A DNA stretch of 64,000 bases from Glandiceps talaboti (GCF_964340395.1 NC_135558.1:233501-297500), one strand, 5' to 3'. Counted from the first letter of the stretch, positions 23,825 to 36,427 are shown. The notes: generated by a model from the sequence alone, not told the origin. Numbers and translations are program-made.

Positions 23825-25599
23825 CATATAAGTGTCTTACTGGAGAGAACAGTGCTCGGTGCAATATTAGCAACAGACCATTATAGACTTTAATAATTCA
23901 AAAGAATAAGGATGTTATAAATATAAGTCGTTACTCCGAATTTCACCCTTCCTTAGCGACCATCGTTGAGAAAGCGTGAAATGTGAAACTACAATAATGT
24001 CATAGTTGCCTTTTTCAGTTGACTGGTTCAACGGCGGTGATGGAGAGGGTGGAGGGTCTAGAGAAACATTCCTGTCTATGGTAAAGTCTGCCTAGGTTGC
24101 CCATTTATGTTACAAGGTTTACCGATTAAAAGTACGGTGCAAGATATTGGCATCTGTGCAACCATTGGTGCACCTTTGCCAGATTTTTCCTTCTGTTTAA
24201 TATGGGGTTCCCAAACTTTAATACAAAAAAAAAAACCATCGATGTCAGTCATTAATGAAATTCACACATGGCTCACGCTACGCCTTGATACCGTGGTCGG
24301 CTCTAGTCACCACTCTTGTGTTTTTAGCTCTAGTTCTTTGGAGAGGTAGCCGAACTCGCAAAAAATAGATAAAATGCAAACTTTAAAAAAATAACTTCGC
24401 AGCAGAAGCACATACAGAGTTAACGTTATTTGTTGTTGACTGACTGGGAATCCACTTTTTAAAGGAACAGAACTATTAGGAGATCTATTCAAATACACTC
24501 AGTTGCTTGTCAAGTTTGAATTAGCAAACATTAAACTTGCGAAGTAGATAATAGAATGAAAGGTATTCCAAGAATCTAGATATAACATTTCAGGTCGAAG
24601 ACAGAGTCTGTTTTTCTAAAAGAAAAAATAAACAGCTTGTGTTCTGTAACACCTTATTTACCTAAGCAGTGTATACTGATAATTGACATGTAAAATGTGT
24701 TTGTATTCAATGAATATAGTGTATGAAATAATGTCTAGTCGTTTACATCCAAGTTGTTTTCATTTCGCCTCACGCCTGTATAAACATCAAAAACCGGTCT
24801 GTTGTTTCCTTTGATTCGAAACACATGTCTAACTTCAGAAGTTTTCAAATTATGAACCTTGTTGTAACAATGATTCAACCGAAATCAGACTTCTGTATCG
24901 TTCTTGAAGACTAATTTGCACAAAGCACTGTTTTTGCAATTTGACTATGTAAGAATATTTTATACTCAAAGACATGTGCAATAATGATTGACTTTTTACG
25001 CCAAGATATTCATAATAGTAGTAGTACCCAAAAATAAGCTCCCCTCAACCAATTATTCCTTCTCGGTCAAAAAGTACTGAGATGTGTATGACATGATTGC
25101 ATATACAATACATGACCTTTTGATGTGAAAAAGAATCAACGTACAATGACACGAAGACCTAATTCTCCTGACCGATTCGATTTTGCAGCATGGATGTAAA
25201 TCTATGGAGCAAACTCTGAATGCTAGAATGTCGAAAATTCGTTTGAAGACCGACAAATGCCAACTGTTTTGGCGGGATGCTGTTTTGGAATTGTTAACAA
25301 TGGATGCAATTTCGATATGCTTCAGTGGTATATTACGTAAGAGCTTCATTTGAGCACGACACTAAACAGCGATTTCGTGGAATATCACGCTCTAATCTTC
25401 CTTGGTAAATCTAACGACCACTCTAAAGATCAAATAACAATCAACAAGTCATCGAGAATGACATAGTCCCCGCTATGATTGGGTTTTAAGGAATTATCAC
25501 TACTCTGATCACGCAACAACACTTGTGAACTTAAATCAAACAGACTTAGATATGTTGTGTCTGCTTGTTGGACATGGAACATGCCTACAACAATAAACG

Positions 25600-26220
25600 A
25601 TTGGTCGGGTATGGGGGATCATATCATGATGAAAATGGATATGCACATGTATGTCATAGAACACTGTTCTAATACCAACTTTGAATGAGATCTGTTCAAG
25701 CATGTCTGAGTTATGGCTTTGGACATGGAAAATTCACAAACAAAATGGCTGCAAGTGGCCATATTGGATTGTATCATGACAACAAATGGATATGCACATG
25801 TATGTCATAGAACACTGTCCTAACACCAACTTTGAATGAGATCTGTTCAAGCATATCTGAGTTATGACTTTGGACATAGAAAAACCGCAAACAAAATGGC
25901 TGCCAGGCGGCCATATTGGATCGTATCACAACAACAATGAATATGCACATGTATGTCATAGAACACTGTCCTAACACCAACTTTGAATGAGATCTGTTCA
26001 AGCATATCTGAGTTATGGCTTTGGACATGGAAAATTCGCAAACAAAATGGCTGCCAGGCAGCCATATTGGATCGTATCATGATGAAAATGGATATGCACA
26101 TGTATGTCATAGAACACTGTCCTAATACCAACTTTGAATGAAATCTGTTCAAGCATGTCTGAGTTATGGCTTTAGACAGGGAAAATGTGCAAAGAAAATG
26201 GCTGCTAGGCGGCCATATTG
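25600..26220 (+). repeat. 151-bp tandem array (family H1)
   Basis: TCTGTTCAAG recurs at 25691, 25842, 25993 and 26144 (GAGATCTG changes to GAAATCTG in the last), a constant 151-bp period. Each unit has GGATATGCACATGTATGTC, GAACACTGT, TTTGAATGAGATCTGTTCAA and AAAATGGCTGCC with GGCCATATTGG. Units are highly similar. The minus-strand open frames 25774-26028 and 25862-26152 only read through the array. Confidence 0.92.
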
Positions 26221-26415
26221 GATCGTATCATGAAACAAATTGACGTGCATATGTATGCCATTGTATGTTGCCCCTGTACCAAGTTTGAAAAAAAACAGGC
26301 CAGGCATCTCCAAGATACGGCTGCAGACGGACGGATGCACGGACGCACGGACGCACGGACAGACGGAACCCAATCCATAAGTCCCCGTCCCGGACTTCGT
26401 CCGGCGGGGACTAAT
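26221..26415 (+). repeat. Family H1 terminal segment with hairpin and CTAAT end
   Basis: Downstream of the array is GACGTGCATATGTATGCC, a GGACGCAC tract and a 31-bp terminal hairpin at 26381-26411: GTCCCCG pairs with CGGGGAC, and inside it CCGGAC pairs with GTCCGG around a TTC loop. CTAA|T follows at once. The same end occurs at 8166-8202. Confidence 0.85.
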
Positions 26416-28423
26416 AAGACTGGACCGTAAGCACCAAAAATAGGTCATGTTCCTGGGGCATCATTATTCGAAAATTGAGCAATAACTGTAAATTTAAAAC
26501 TACAGATATCCTATCCTTCAAGACAAATCTTATTCATAACGACGACACAAATATAATTTCTTCAAAATATGTGTTGTGTTTGCAAACATGGTTACTGTAA
26601 AAATATACACTATTATAGAAAACCTTGCAAGAATTGAAACGCCATGCCTTTAAAATGTTATCATAAATTACCATATTATTGTACTTCAGAATTGAATGAT
26701 TAAGTCATCCAAAAGTTTACAAAATTGTTTGTGTTAAAATCAAGCAACCTACCAACATTTTATAGGGATCACCAATCTCCTTTCAAATTGACTTTAGTTA
26801 CTGTGTAGTGTAGCCATTGTTTTGTATTAAAATCTACGAAAACGAGGTGACACTAAACGAGTTGTTAGAACGGGCAAAGACTTGCCGACAGACAAGGTAT
26901 TGATTTCGAATGTCTGGTCTCTTAGGTCGTAATCAAATACCTTCCTAGGGCTAGGGCAAGTATAGATATTGTAAATAATTATTTTTTCAAGCTAACTGCA
27001 AGACGATCATACATATTACTTATAAAGGGTGTTGGGGCAGAAACCCTATGAATATAACTTCCATGTTTTGAACAGCTGATAAAACGCTTAAACCGTTCTG
27101 TTACACATACACAATAAATTTTTAGTTTTCACAATAAAATGTTCAACCCTTCTTAGTGTTATCTTATTGATGGACCAACATTGCAGAAGAAGAAGGATCA
27201 TCTATCTATGCATATAGTAGGAAGGTAGGCATGATCATTTGGCTGCCACCTCATCTACTTGAACACTGCAGTTAGGCATGCTTTCAAAGGCAGACATAAT
27301 TCTCGGAACTATCAAAGGTAGGGGCTAGGGTGTGTGGGGAACGGAGAGGGGCGATTTCCCGTCTACGTACTTTGGAATGCTTACGAAGCAAATATAATAG
27401 ACCGGCAAACTCGACGGCATGCTAACCCCAATTCAACAACGCATGCCTTAGGCCGCTACTGCAGGAGTTAACAAAACTGTCGACCTCTTTGCCAAGTTTT
27501 TTTTGTACTTTTCAGAGATATGCCCTTTGTGTGACCTTTACTGCATCAGTAACATGCAAGGACCCCTTCTTCACTGAAAACAAAATACATATGGGTGAAT
27601 ATGAGCGACAAAAGGTTCAATTAGCTCCAGGCAATGTGACCTGAAATGTGAAAATATTCTCTCAAGTCACATGCTGTACGATGCCTCGTGTTAAGTACAT
27701 AATTCATCTATTCTATACTGAGTCGTATTGGTTTTTCCCCAATTCTTTTGGAGTGGGGCAATTTGTTGTAAGCCTAGAAGGAAAAGTCGAAGATGTATGA
27801 CAAACTGCAATGAGAACTAAACATACCAGGTGCCATGAACAACATTCTTTTACTACTGTGTGTCGTCTGCAAATACTTCGTACTTTTCTTTTCTGACCAC
27901 GCTCTTTTGCTTACAAGAGATTATTTAGCTTTGAAAGGCTTGTTTGTTTGAATTCTAAAGATAGTGCCGAGAATGTTAAGTTAATCGGAGCATTGTGATA
28001 GGAGACCAATTTTATGGTTGTAAGAAATTGGAAAAAGGGCAGTTAATACTCAAAGGACTATTACCTTTACAGTGTACGCATGCGCACACGTAACTTAACT
28101 TCGACATTTCCCTTCATTTCCAGATGTTGTTTTTAAAAATAAAAGCTCCTTCTGTATGTGTGAACCTCAAATATTTGCATTGAAATGATTGTTAATTTAC
28201 AATGATGGTTACCATTGACTGGAAAATACTACAGTTCACTGTTTAATTAGCACTTCTATTTGGACAAAGTATGACCTGTAAGCAATCAAAAAAGTCCATG
28301 CGACGTGAAAAGTAAGAACACGTGACATCATGACAAATCGTGCAGCAGGCCATAAAAGGACAAAGGTTGCCTGATAAATGACCTGGTTGCATCGATGAAG
28401 TGAAGAAGTACCCAACGAAGACA

Positions 28424-28447
28424 ATGATGATGATGATGATGATGATG

Positions 28448-28488
<41 letters not shown>

Positions 28489-28493
28489 GTTGT

Positions 28494-28560
<67 letters not shown>

Positions 28561-28587
28561 GAATAGTGAAGAAAATATTATGAAGAT

Positions 28588-28630
<43 letters not shown>

Positions 28631-28667
28631 TGGTGGTGGTGGTGGTGGTGGTGGTGGTGGTGGTGAT
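28424..28667. repeat. Trinucleotide repeat complex with a perfect palindrome
   Basis: (ATG)n runs directly into (ATC)n, forming a perfect 50-bp palindrome at 28424-28473. (GTT)n follows at about 28488-28560, then a short spacer, (GAT)n and (GTG)n. All open frames across it are homopolymeric artefacts. Confidence 0.97.
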
Positions 28668-29744
28668 AAAATTTTAAGACACTAACACCGTGCCATCTTA
28701 ACTCTTTCGCCAACGACCACTGAAGTTTAGGGCAGCCAGACAAGTAAGCCAATCTCGTGTGAAAGTCATCAAGGATAGCGCCATTCCGTTGTGAACCTCA
28801 AACTTTTTGATTAGAGGCAGGTCAAGAAGTGAGGGAAGAATAAACACAACATGTTATTTTGCCAAGGAGTCAGGCATGTTCAATTTAGAAGTTACGAAGA
28901 AGCTGTAATCAAGCCGAATTGCGTAATGTGACATGTGTATGAATAGTTTGGTCCTAGATCTTATTTACATGTCTCGCCAATCCATTCAAGATGAATGAGT
29001 CAGATCTCAGATCTAACAGGTTATATTCAGCTTTACGCATACTTATGCGCGTGGCATAGGAGTAACATAAACAGTGGTTTAAAAAGCCCACATACAATAT
29101 ATTCCCAGTGGAAATATTATTGTGATAAATGCCCACCCGAACCATTGACAATAGTATTACAAGTGCTTAGAGTTAAGCCATGCCATCGCAGAAGGTAGTT
29201 ATCCATAACAATCGAAGATTAGTTGTCTTGTTAAGATCATATGGAATGTTTTCTAAGGGTATTTTATCAGCTGATCTTACAACTTTGGAAAACTGAATAT
29301 CACCCTAGCTGATAAGTCTCCCCCCCCCCCCCGTGGTTATACTTTATTTTGGGTGCCGTTGGTTTTAGGGTTCAAACGCAGTTGGAGTCGTGTAGATAGT
29401 TTATGAGTCATCATAAAGTCAAAGCGCTAAGCCCTGCTTTACCGTAATTAGCCAGGAAGCCTGTAGTTCTCTTAGGATATGTTCGCCCTGACATAGGACG
29501 CTTTGTTTGTCTCAAATACATTGTTTGCTGAAACTGACTATATAAACCATCCTTTGTAGTAATGTAAACGAGACCTTCGCTTTAGAGGTCTGAAATGTGA
29601 AAGAATGGTAAATGGTGTTCTCGTTGAAGCCGTCCTTTATTATGTTTAAAAAGATGGTAATGAGACGAATTCTTCTCGTCTTCTCATCAAAAGAGATAAA
29701 GAGACACTCACCTTCCATTCATCCATGTCATCAAACCATCCTCT

Positions 29745-30115
29745 ACAGTAATAATAATGTAATGTTGGGTTCTTATATAGCGCTTTCCCACACCGTGCTC
29801 AAAGCGCTTTACAATTATTACCCCTGGCTCGGATCAGAACGGCACAACGGCCCTTTAGTCTTCCTCAACTCCCCGGGGAGCATACAATCCATTGCAGCCA
29901 TTTCAGCGCATAGGATTAAAGCCTTCACATTGCAACCTACATCCTACCAGGTCCCCAATTATACAGCTGGGTTGACTAAGGCACAGTCGTGGTTCAAATC
30001 TTGCCCAAGGACTTTAGCCACTCAGAAACAAACAGCAGGCAGCGACAGGGCTCGAACCTACAACCTGTAGATTCCAAGCCGGTCACGCTAACCATTCACC
30101 CATCATGACTCCACA
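29745..30115 (-). mobile_element. tRNA-derived SINE, near full length
   Basis: On the minus strand from 30115 there is a tRNA-like head with TGGTTAGCGTG (box A) and GGTTCGAGCCC (box B, perfect). A long body contains CTTGGGCAAGATTTGAACC and CCCCGGGGAG. The 3' end has AAAGCGCTTTGAG and AAAGCGCTATATAAGAAC and then an AT-rich (ATT)n tail. Similar long SINEs with a GCGCTATATAA end occur in several invertebrate genomes. The plus-strand open frame 29612-30070 is read-through of this element. Confidence 0.82.
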
Positions 30116-30406
30116 GTACAGTCATAACGATAGCTCAAAGTCTTGTTTTCTGAGAAACTAAAATACAAAAACCTCACGAATATATAAGACCTCATCTCTG
30201 CATTTGTAGAGTTTAACTTCTAAACAAACCCAAGGCCATCCCTTCTTTAGGATTGAAAGAACTAAGACCAAATGTATACCTATGAATCGCCACACAACAT
30301 TTCAGCTTTTGTGTATTGTAATTAAACTGCGAAGTAATCAACATTTCAAGTGTCAGCTGTTAGCATCCCCTTCTCAATATCTAATTTGCTCCTAACCGAG
30401 AAGAAA

Positions 30407-30407
<1 letters not shown>

Positions 30408-30444
<37 letters not shown>
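30408..30444. repeat. (TCTG)n microsatellite
   Basis: Nine TCTG units. Confidence 0.93.
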
Positions 30445-31389
30445 CATTCATAGGCGGATATTTGCCAGACATTTGTATGTACAATTTTAGGTGTTAGCTC
30501 GACATATAATGATGAAAGATAGTGCATTGACATTTAGCAGACTGAGAACTCTGTCTCATAGGAAATTGATGGAAACCAACCTCCAACAGTTAGCTGCAAC
30601 ATGGAAACCTATTTTTTGCCTCTGCCCCACGTCAAGAGTGAGTGTGACAGTCTAATGTCGGTTCTTGAGTCAGAACCTGCATTATCTCGTGTTTGAATAC
30701 CCAGTGGCTGCCATTTCAATTTGTTTCTGTTTAAGAAAACATTCGAAGACAACAAACAAGCATTCAATTATGAAATAATATCTGTGTAAAGCTGCTGGGG
30801 TGAAGGAAGTGTTTGACCACTTGGCACATATGCCAGATGCATTAGAGGAACATGAACACGTCATCATACAGAACACTGTTTCAGGGTTACAGCTATCTGA
30901 CGTTGTACATCATCTTCAGGTCATATTTCGAAGTTACAAATCTTCTCTTTTCTGACAGAGATAATATTAATCATATAGGCATGTGCTTTGGATTTCAAAC
31001 AAATTGCAAATTCATTAGACTGATTGACCTCCATAAGTAAATGATTGAGAACCTTGGTAACACATTACAGCCTTCTTTCAAGGTTGATTTGATGTCATGA
31101 ACATGACCTTCATACCGTGATGTAACAAAATCCTTTATTTGCATATAGTATGTAAATCATTTGTATGTAGATGAATATCAAGTGTTTGCATATATTAGTA
31201 TTCAATGTGACGACAATGATCTTACTCCTCATTGTCTATTTCCAAGATCGATGTTTTTTTGTATATCAGAAAATTTGTACAAGGCACATCCTTGGATCAC
31301 TCAGTCAAAAGAATTTGTATAGCAATCAACATTCAATACAACGTATAGTTCTATGGTGCTGAACAGAAACATTAGTAGATCATTGTAAA

Positions 31390-31560
31390 AGTTAGAAAGA
31401 TTTTGCAAAGAGATGCGTCTTGTTATCCTTCTTGAATTTATCGACAGTTGGTGATGAATGAAGTTCACGTGGTAATATGTTCCATAAGAAGGACGCTGCT
31501 CACGATAATGATCTGAACGCTCACCACATGACTTTGTATTGCAAGGATACATGAAGTAGA
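31390..31560 (-). mobile_element. Decayed LINE (CR1/L2-like) remnant
   Basis: The minus strand gives NTKSCGERS in one frame, then AASFLWNILPRELHSS and DKFKKDNKTHLFAKSF in another. These match the LINE C-terminal pattern (YNLRSxGERSxSxAAxxLWNxLPxxLRxSxxxxxFKxxLKTHLF). The frame change shows a dead copy. It has the opposite orientation to the remnant at 19190. Confidence 0.72.
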
Positions 31561-32089
31561 CTTAGCCTATCTATATAAATACATTTTGAAACCCCTGAAA
31601 TGTTCTTGATCAACAATGCAGTTCTGAAATTATGCTTGACGGTTAATCATGTGTTTATATAACTAGACATCACATGTCTAATGTATAGCATCATGGTTTT
31701 GTCATCCTTGTAGTACAGAGCAATCTTTACATGCATGCCCCAAGAACCATTCTCAAGGTATTACATGCAATTCTGGTAGCGAGCATTGTATGGTTTCAGG
31801 GATGTTCTTGCAAGTCAAGATATCAGCGATGACCCTTGATCATCACCCTCAAGCCCACTTCAAGAGGTACCTTCATTTGGACTCTCATAACTACAGAGGT
31901 CATTAGCCGAAATTATTGTATATTGTAGCACATGATTGTAGTCACATGATGTCTAGACAAATGCTTGTTGAAAGTGAGTGTTCGTTTATGTCATCGTACT
32001 GAAGGAGACAAAGTCAGAACACAGTAGTCCTTGTTGACAGTCTCGAGAATGCTTACCAGATGGAGAGTTTTGTCGTTCTGCAGGACATC

Positions 32090-32284
32090 AGACAATTAAC
32101 TCCTCTTTACAGTTCTTTTCACAGAAGCGAGCCAAAGCTATTAAATGACCTATCAAGACCAGTGAGCCTGATCACAACTGACACAAGGTTTCATGTTGAG
32201 ATAGACACTAAAAAGATTACACTCAAATATCACTTATAATGTGTGGGCTCTTTATTTAGTTAATAATATAAACACCAACAGCAT
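32090..32284 (+). repeat. Inverted repeat, left arm
   Basis: About 190 bp that reappears in reverse at 32513-32700. Shared blocks include GCGAGCCAAAG, GATCACAACTGACACAAG, TTTCATGTTGAG and GGGCTCTTTATT. I estimate roughly 80-85% identity by eye. Confidence 0.88.
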
Positions 32285-32512
32285 TCACATGTATACTCTG
32301 TTAAAGTATATTGATTGCATTATTAGGTATAATATGGGAATAGAGTATGTGTTAAACTTTTAAGTTCAATTCCTACACGTGTCACTTTTCTGTCTTCATT
32401 TATAACAAATTCAAATTTTTAAGATTCTACCAACTTTAACTGGCTGCTGACCATGGATTTTGTTTCACCTTCAACAGATTATGTCCTGGAGTATGTCTTG
32501 TGTAGTAGTGTG

Positions 32513-32700
32513 TATGCTGTTACTGTTTATACCATTAACTCAATAAAGAGCCCAAAGAGTGTAAGTGATGTTTGTGTGGTATCTTTTTGGTGTCTACCTC
32601 AACATGAAAGCTTGTGTCAGTTGTGATCACGCTCACTGACCTTGATAGTTCATTTAAAAACTTTGGCTCGCATCTGGGAAAAGAGCTGTAATTGTCTATG
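32513..32700 (-). repeat. Inverted repeat, right arm
   Basis: Reverse-complement partner of 32090-32284, with a spacer of about 228 bp. Its outer end runs directly into the 45-bp tandem repeat. Confidence 0.88.
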
Positions 32701-32815
32701 AATCGCTGTACTTACCATACTGTACCATTCATGCCATTGGCCATGAATCGCTGTACTTACCATACTGTACCATTCATGCCATTGACCATGAATCGCTGTA
32801 CTTACCATACTGTAC
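32699..32815. repeat. 45-bp tandem repeat, 2.6 copies
   Basis: Units beginning ATGAATCGCTGTACTTACCA start at 32699, 32744 and 32789, the last truncated. Units one and two differ by one base (TTGGCC/TTGACC). Confidence 0.93.
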
Positions 32816-32899
32816 CCATTGACAACGTGTATGAGATCTACTTTTCCGCTGAGTTTCAAGTGGCTTCATTTCCGTTGTGGTGCAACAATATCTTATGAC

Positions 32900-33560
32900 T
32901 GTGTTACGATCCACCAACTTTTTGGTCAAACAATCTTTTAATTCCAAAACTACTGAGCCGATTGCGCAGAAACTTAATGCGGATGCATCTGGGGATGATG
33001 ATCAACATGATGATCCCATCAGAGATATGCAAATTAGGTCTACAAATCTCAATTTAGGTCAAAACATATCTCGTAAACTACTTGGTGAATGGGGTGTTAT
33101 TCTGCAGATATTCTTCACAACAGTTTACACAATTGGCCCTAGCAACCATGACCATGCTCGTAGCAACAGTAAAATTATGATGCATACTGCAAGATAATAA
33201 CACGGATGGGTAGGAAAGTAAATAGATATCTCAGCATATGTGTAAATATACCTAGCAACAAGACCATGCCCATAGCAACAGCCAAATGACGGTGTGCTGC
33301 AAAGATGAAAAGTGATGTGGTAGTCAAGTGAATAAAGATTCCGAAAATGTATGCAAATATGCCTAGCAACATGACCACGCCCTTAGTAACAGTCAAATGA
33401 TGACTACTACACAGATAACGATGATTAATAGACAAAAATGAATGCAAATATGCCTACCAACAAGACCATGTCCATAGCAACAGCCAAATGATGGTGTGTA
33501 TTGCAAAGATAGCAATAGTGATTAATAGGTAAATGGATAGCAAAAGTGAAATGGTGATTT
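32900..33560 (+). repeat. Interspersed family T110, copy 1
   Basis: A unique-looking head (AATTCCAAAACTACTGAGC, ATGCAAATTAGGTCTA) is followed by about three monomers of roughly 110-125 bp. The monomers carry ATGCAAATATGCCTAGCAAC, then GACCATGCCCATAGCAACAG, then CAAATGATGG. The same head and monomers occur at 50444-51760, and monomers alone at 47715-48050. Confidence 0.85.
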
Positions 33561-35696
33561 ATATTGGAAAAATAACATGGATCAATTAGCATGTTAAAAA
33601 GTTCCAATGCTATATTGTTCTTCCTACTTTTCAATATAATCCAAAATAAGAAAATCTAAACTAACTAAACAGAAAATGTCTTTTGAAAAACTACTATTCG
33701 CGTTTACTATTTTTAACTCATTTATACTCCCCTACTTTTCAATATTTTGGTATTTATAACTTATATTACTCTAATTCGGACACTTTAGGTTCTGCAAAAC
33801 TGTTGCCCAACCGCTGATTGGTCAATCGCTGCCTGTCCCTAACTCTTGAGGCTTTGGCTCCGCCTCGCTGAAGTATACATAGAGTCTAATAGTGTCATCT
33901 CAAAACTTCGTGGTGAACATGTATCCGGTAGCACTAGCACAGATAGGAACCATGGTTTAAATAAGATGAGGTAATAAATAGAACTTAATTGAGGTATAAA
34001 AACGCACTAATGGGCTAATGACCTAATCAGCGTTCTGTTCTGTTAGGTACTGAAAGAGATATATCACGAAAGAAGTGTATCAATAATGACGTCGTTATGC
34101 AAAAAGAAGAAATAGTTAGCTTATAAGTATCGCCTCAAAATAAAGCTCAAGTATAATTAAATTGCCCTTATCATTTCATTTGTCGGAAAAGTTAAACAAT
34201 CATGTTAGATGTCGGCTGTTAAAGGATGTTAAATTACTTGTGTTTACCATTGACTTTTGAACTACCACTGACTGTACTGCCTTCAAACTTAGCACAAGCA
34301 TATTTATAGACAACACTCTGTCTGTACATGTCCTTATCAAAGTTAGGTCATTTACAACTGAAACAGTGTTACTTTCACTCATGGATATATTTTTTACACA
34401 CTCAGACACTTTCAAATGCAAAATGAATAATTACAGAGGTGCTGCACATAGTTTGGATGTAAAAGCTGACAATCAAATTGCTTATCATTGGGAATGTAAA
34501 CAATTGAAGCAATACATGTACCATCTAGTCTATGTGTACTAGTTTCAGCAGAAGCAGGTTTCTACCTCACTGTGAATGCTTATCACCTTTCAGTGTAAGG
34601 CATCCGACCCTGTGCCTCTGTTATTGTTAGTCAAGAGTTGAAATGTGTCCATCTTTATGCAAGTTGTTCTATGTATGAAGCGCCAAAGCAACCTCGTTTT
34701 TGCTGTAAGACATCGTAAGTCTTCCACTTTTTATCCATACCTCGAGGTCATAGGCGTATGGTTTTGGAGGTGATGGATATAATGACCTTTGAGTGTTGAT
34801 ATTCAAGATGAATGACATGGTCGACTGCCTTGTCGTGGATCACACAGTATTTTAACCTACAGTTGCAATTATTTTGTATGGATCATGCGTTCATATGGGT
34901 GGCACAATTTAATCAATTTTGGCATGACACCAAGGTTGCAATTAAGTTAAACTAAAGTGACTTTTCGGTCTCATTGCAACACTGTACACATAATTGTAAT
35001 TGTAATTGTTCTTGCCCACAAAGATCTCTCATTTGCTTTCGAGCTCGACACTGAATGTTCTTAGCTGAATAATGTACAACGTACACAGTAACATGTATGC
35101 GTACTTTGCGGTTTCCACAGTATCGGGATACTGTTGGGGCTTTCCATGGGTCGAGCTATTCGATAACCCCTTCCAGAAATATGTGAAGCCCACAACCAAT
35201 TGAGAATTACATTATCTGTAAATACATGGAAAGATTTAAGACCAATGATACACAGTGGCAAAAGTTAAAGACAATGGAAATTCTAAACCAGGCTTTATTT
35301 TTCTAAAAGAAACTACAGAAGGACACATACGTAGTTAGAGTGACTTGTGTTAACTCTAATAGGTCAAAGGGATTCCTACGTACCATTATATTGGCAGCGG
35401 TATTTTAGCAATGTCACTAGAAATGTTGAAAGCTCCAAAGGAAATATTACCCTAAAGGAAACTGCCAACGTGGCAATTGCACACATCGTATTTTTGTTCC
35501 TATTTCGCCTGGGAATGTATCAGGAGAGGTTTTCGCAGATGATTGCTTGAGAGAGAAAAGTGAAATTTCTAAAATATCAGAAATCCATGGAGATATTTGT
35601 TTGATTAGTTCGACCATACGGTGGTATATAAGGAAATTTGTACTATTGGTCACATCTTGTTATCAAGTTGAGATGTAACTTTCAACATCTACCATG

Positions 35697-35782
35697 ATGA
35701 TGATGGTGGTGGTGGTGATGGCGGCGGCGGCGGTTGTGGTGGTGGTGGTGGTGGTGGTGGTGGTGGTGGTGGTGGTGGTGGT
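35697..35782. repeat. (GGT)n/(GGC)n trinucleotide array
   Basis: GAT, GGT, GGC and GGT blocks in tandem. G-rich on the plus strand, so G-quadruplex formation is possible. Confidence 0.93.
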
Positions 35783-36390
35783 GAAGATGTTTGGTAATAT
35801 TTCCTTATTGGATGGATCATCTACTATCTAACTGTGTATTTTGTTGGTACCAAAGGGATTTTTAAGATCCTCGGGAAGGGTTGGACTCTTTCAGACTTTA
35901 CAGTTGTCGCAATTGTAGTGTATGTTCAGGCAAACTCTTTTTCCAGACATTCCTGTTTTCAAAGCCTGGTGGCAATTTAAGAAGCAAGATCACTTAAATC
36001 TGGGAATTCGAAGTAGCCATGCACTTGTTAAGGGGTTATAGTCTGTTGGTTTTGTAAGCAACAAGTAAGAGTTTTGAAGAATAGGACCATTCACTTGGTA
36101 TTCATGAAATGATATATTTTGGAGAACCTACAAAGCACGAGTTTGAATATTATGCCAAGACTTCACACAATGTTAAACCGTCAAGCTCAACCAAATGATT
36201 AGTACGATCTCATTTTAAGTGATTGAGTTGACAGATGTTTCGTCAACTTTGAGTTTGAATGAGATGTTCCTGACCCTGTCAATTAATTTGCTTCCCGTAG
36301 AGAGACCATTGCTCTGTGTACGAGACAACTTGAAAAGATTTCGAACTTGTATGTAGCGTTCATAGTTCCTACTATCTCGGTAAAACACAT

Positions 36391-36427
36391 TTCAACCAAC
36401 CAACCAACCAACCAACCAACCAACCAA
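36391..36427. repeat. (CCAA)n microsatellite
   Basis: Nine CCAA units. Confidence 0.93.

Noticed and set aside
25600-26220. CRISPR-like regularity of a 151-bp repeat
   Set aside because: Whole units repeat without short repeat and variable spacer structure, and the genome is animal; it is a tandem satellite.
28243-28752. 169-codon frame with poly-His, poly-Ile, poly-Asn and poly-Met
   Set aside because: Trinucleotide repeats in one frame; no flanking conserved sequence.
29612-30070. 152-codon plus-strand frame
   Set aside because: Most of it is the antisense of a tRNA-derived SINE.
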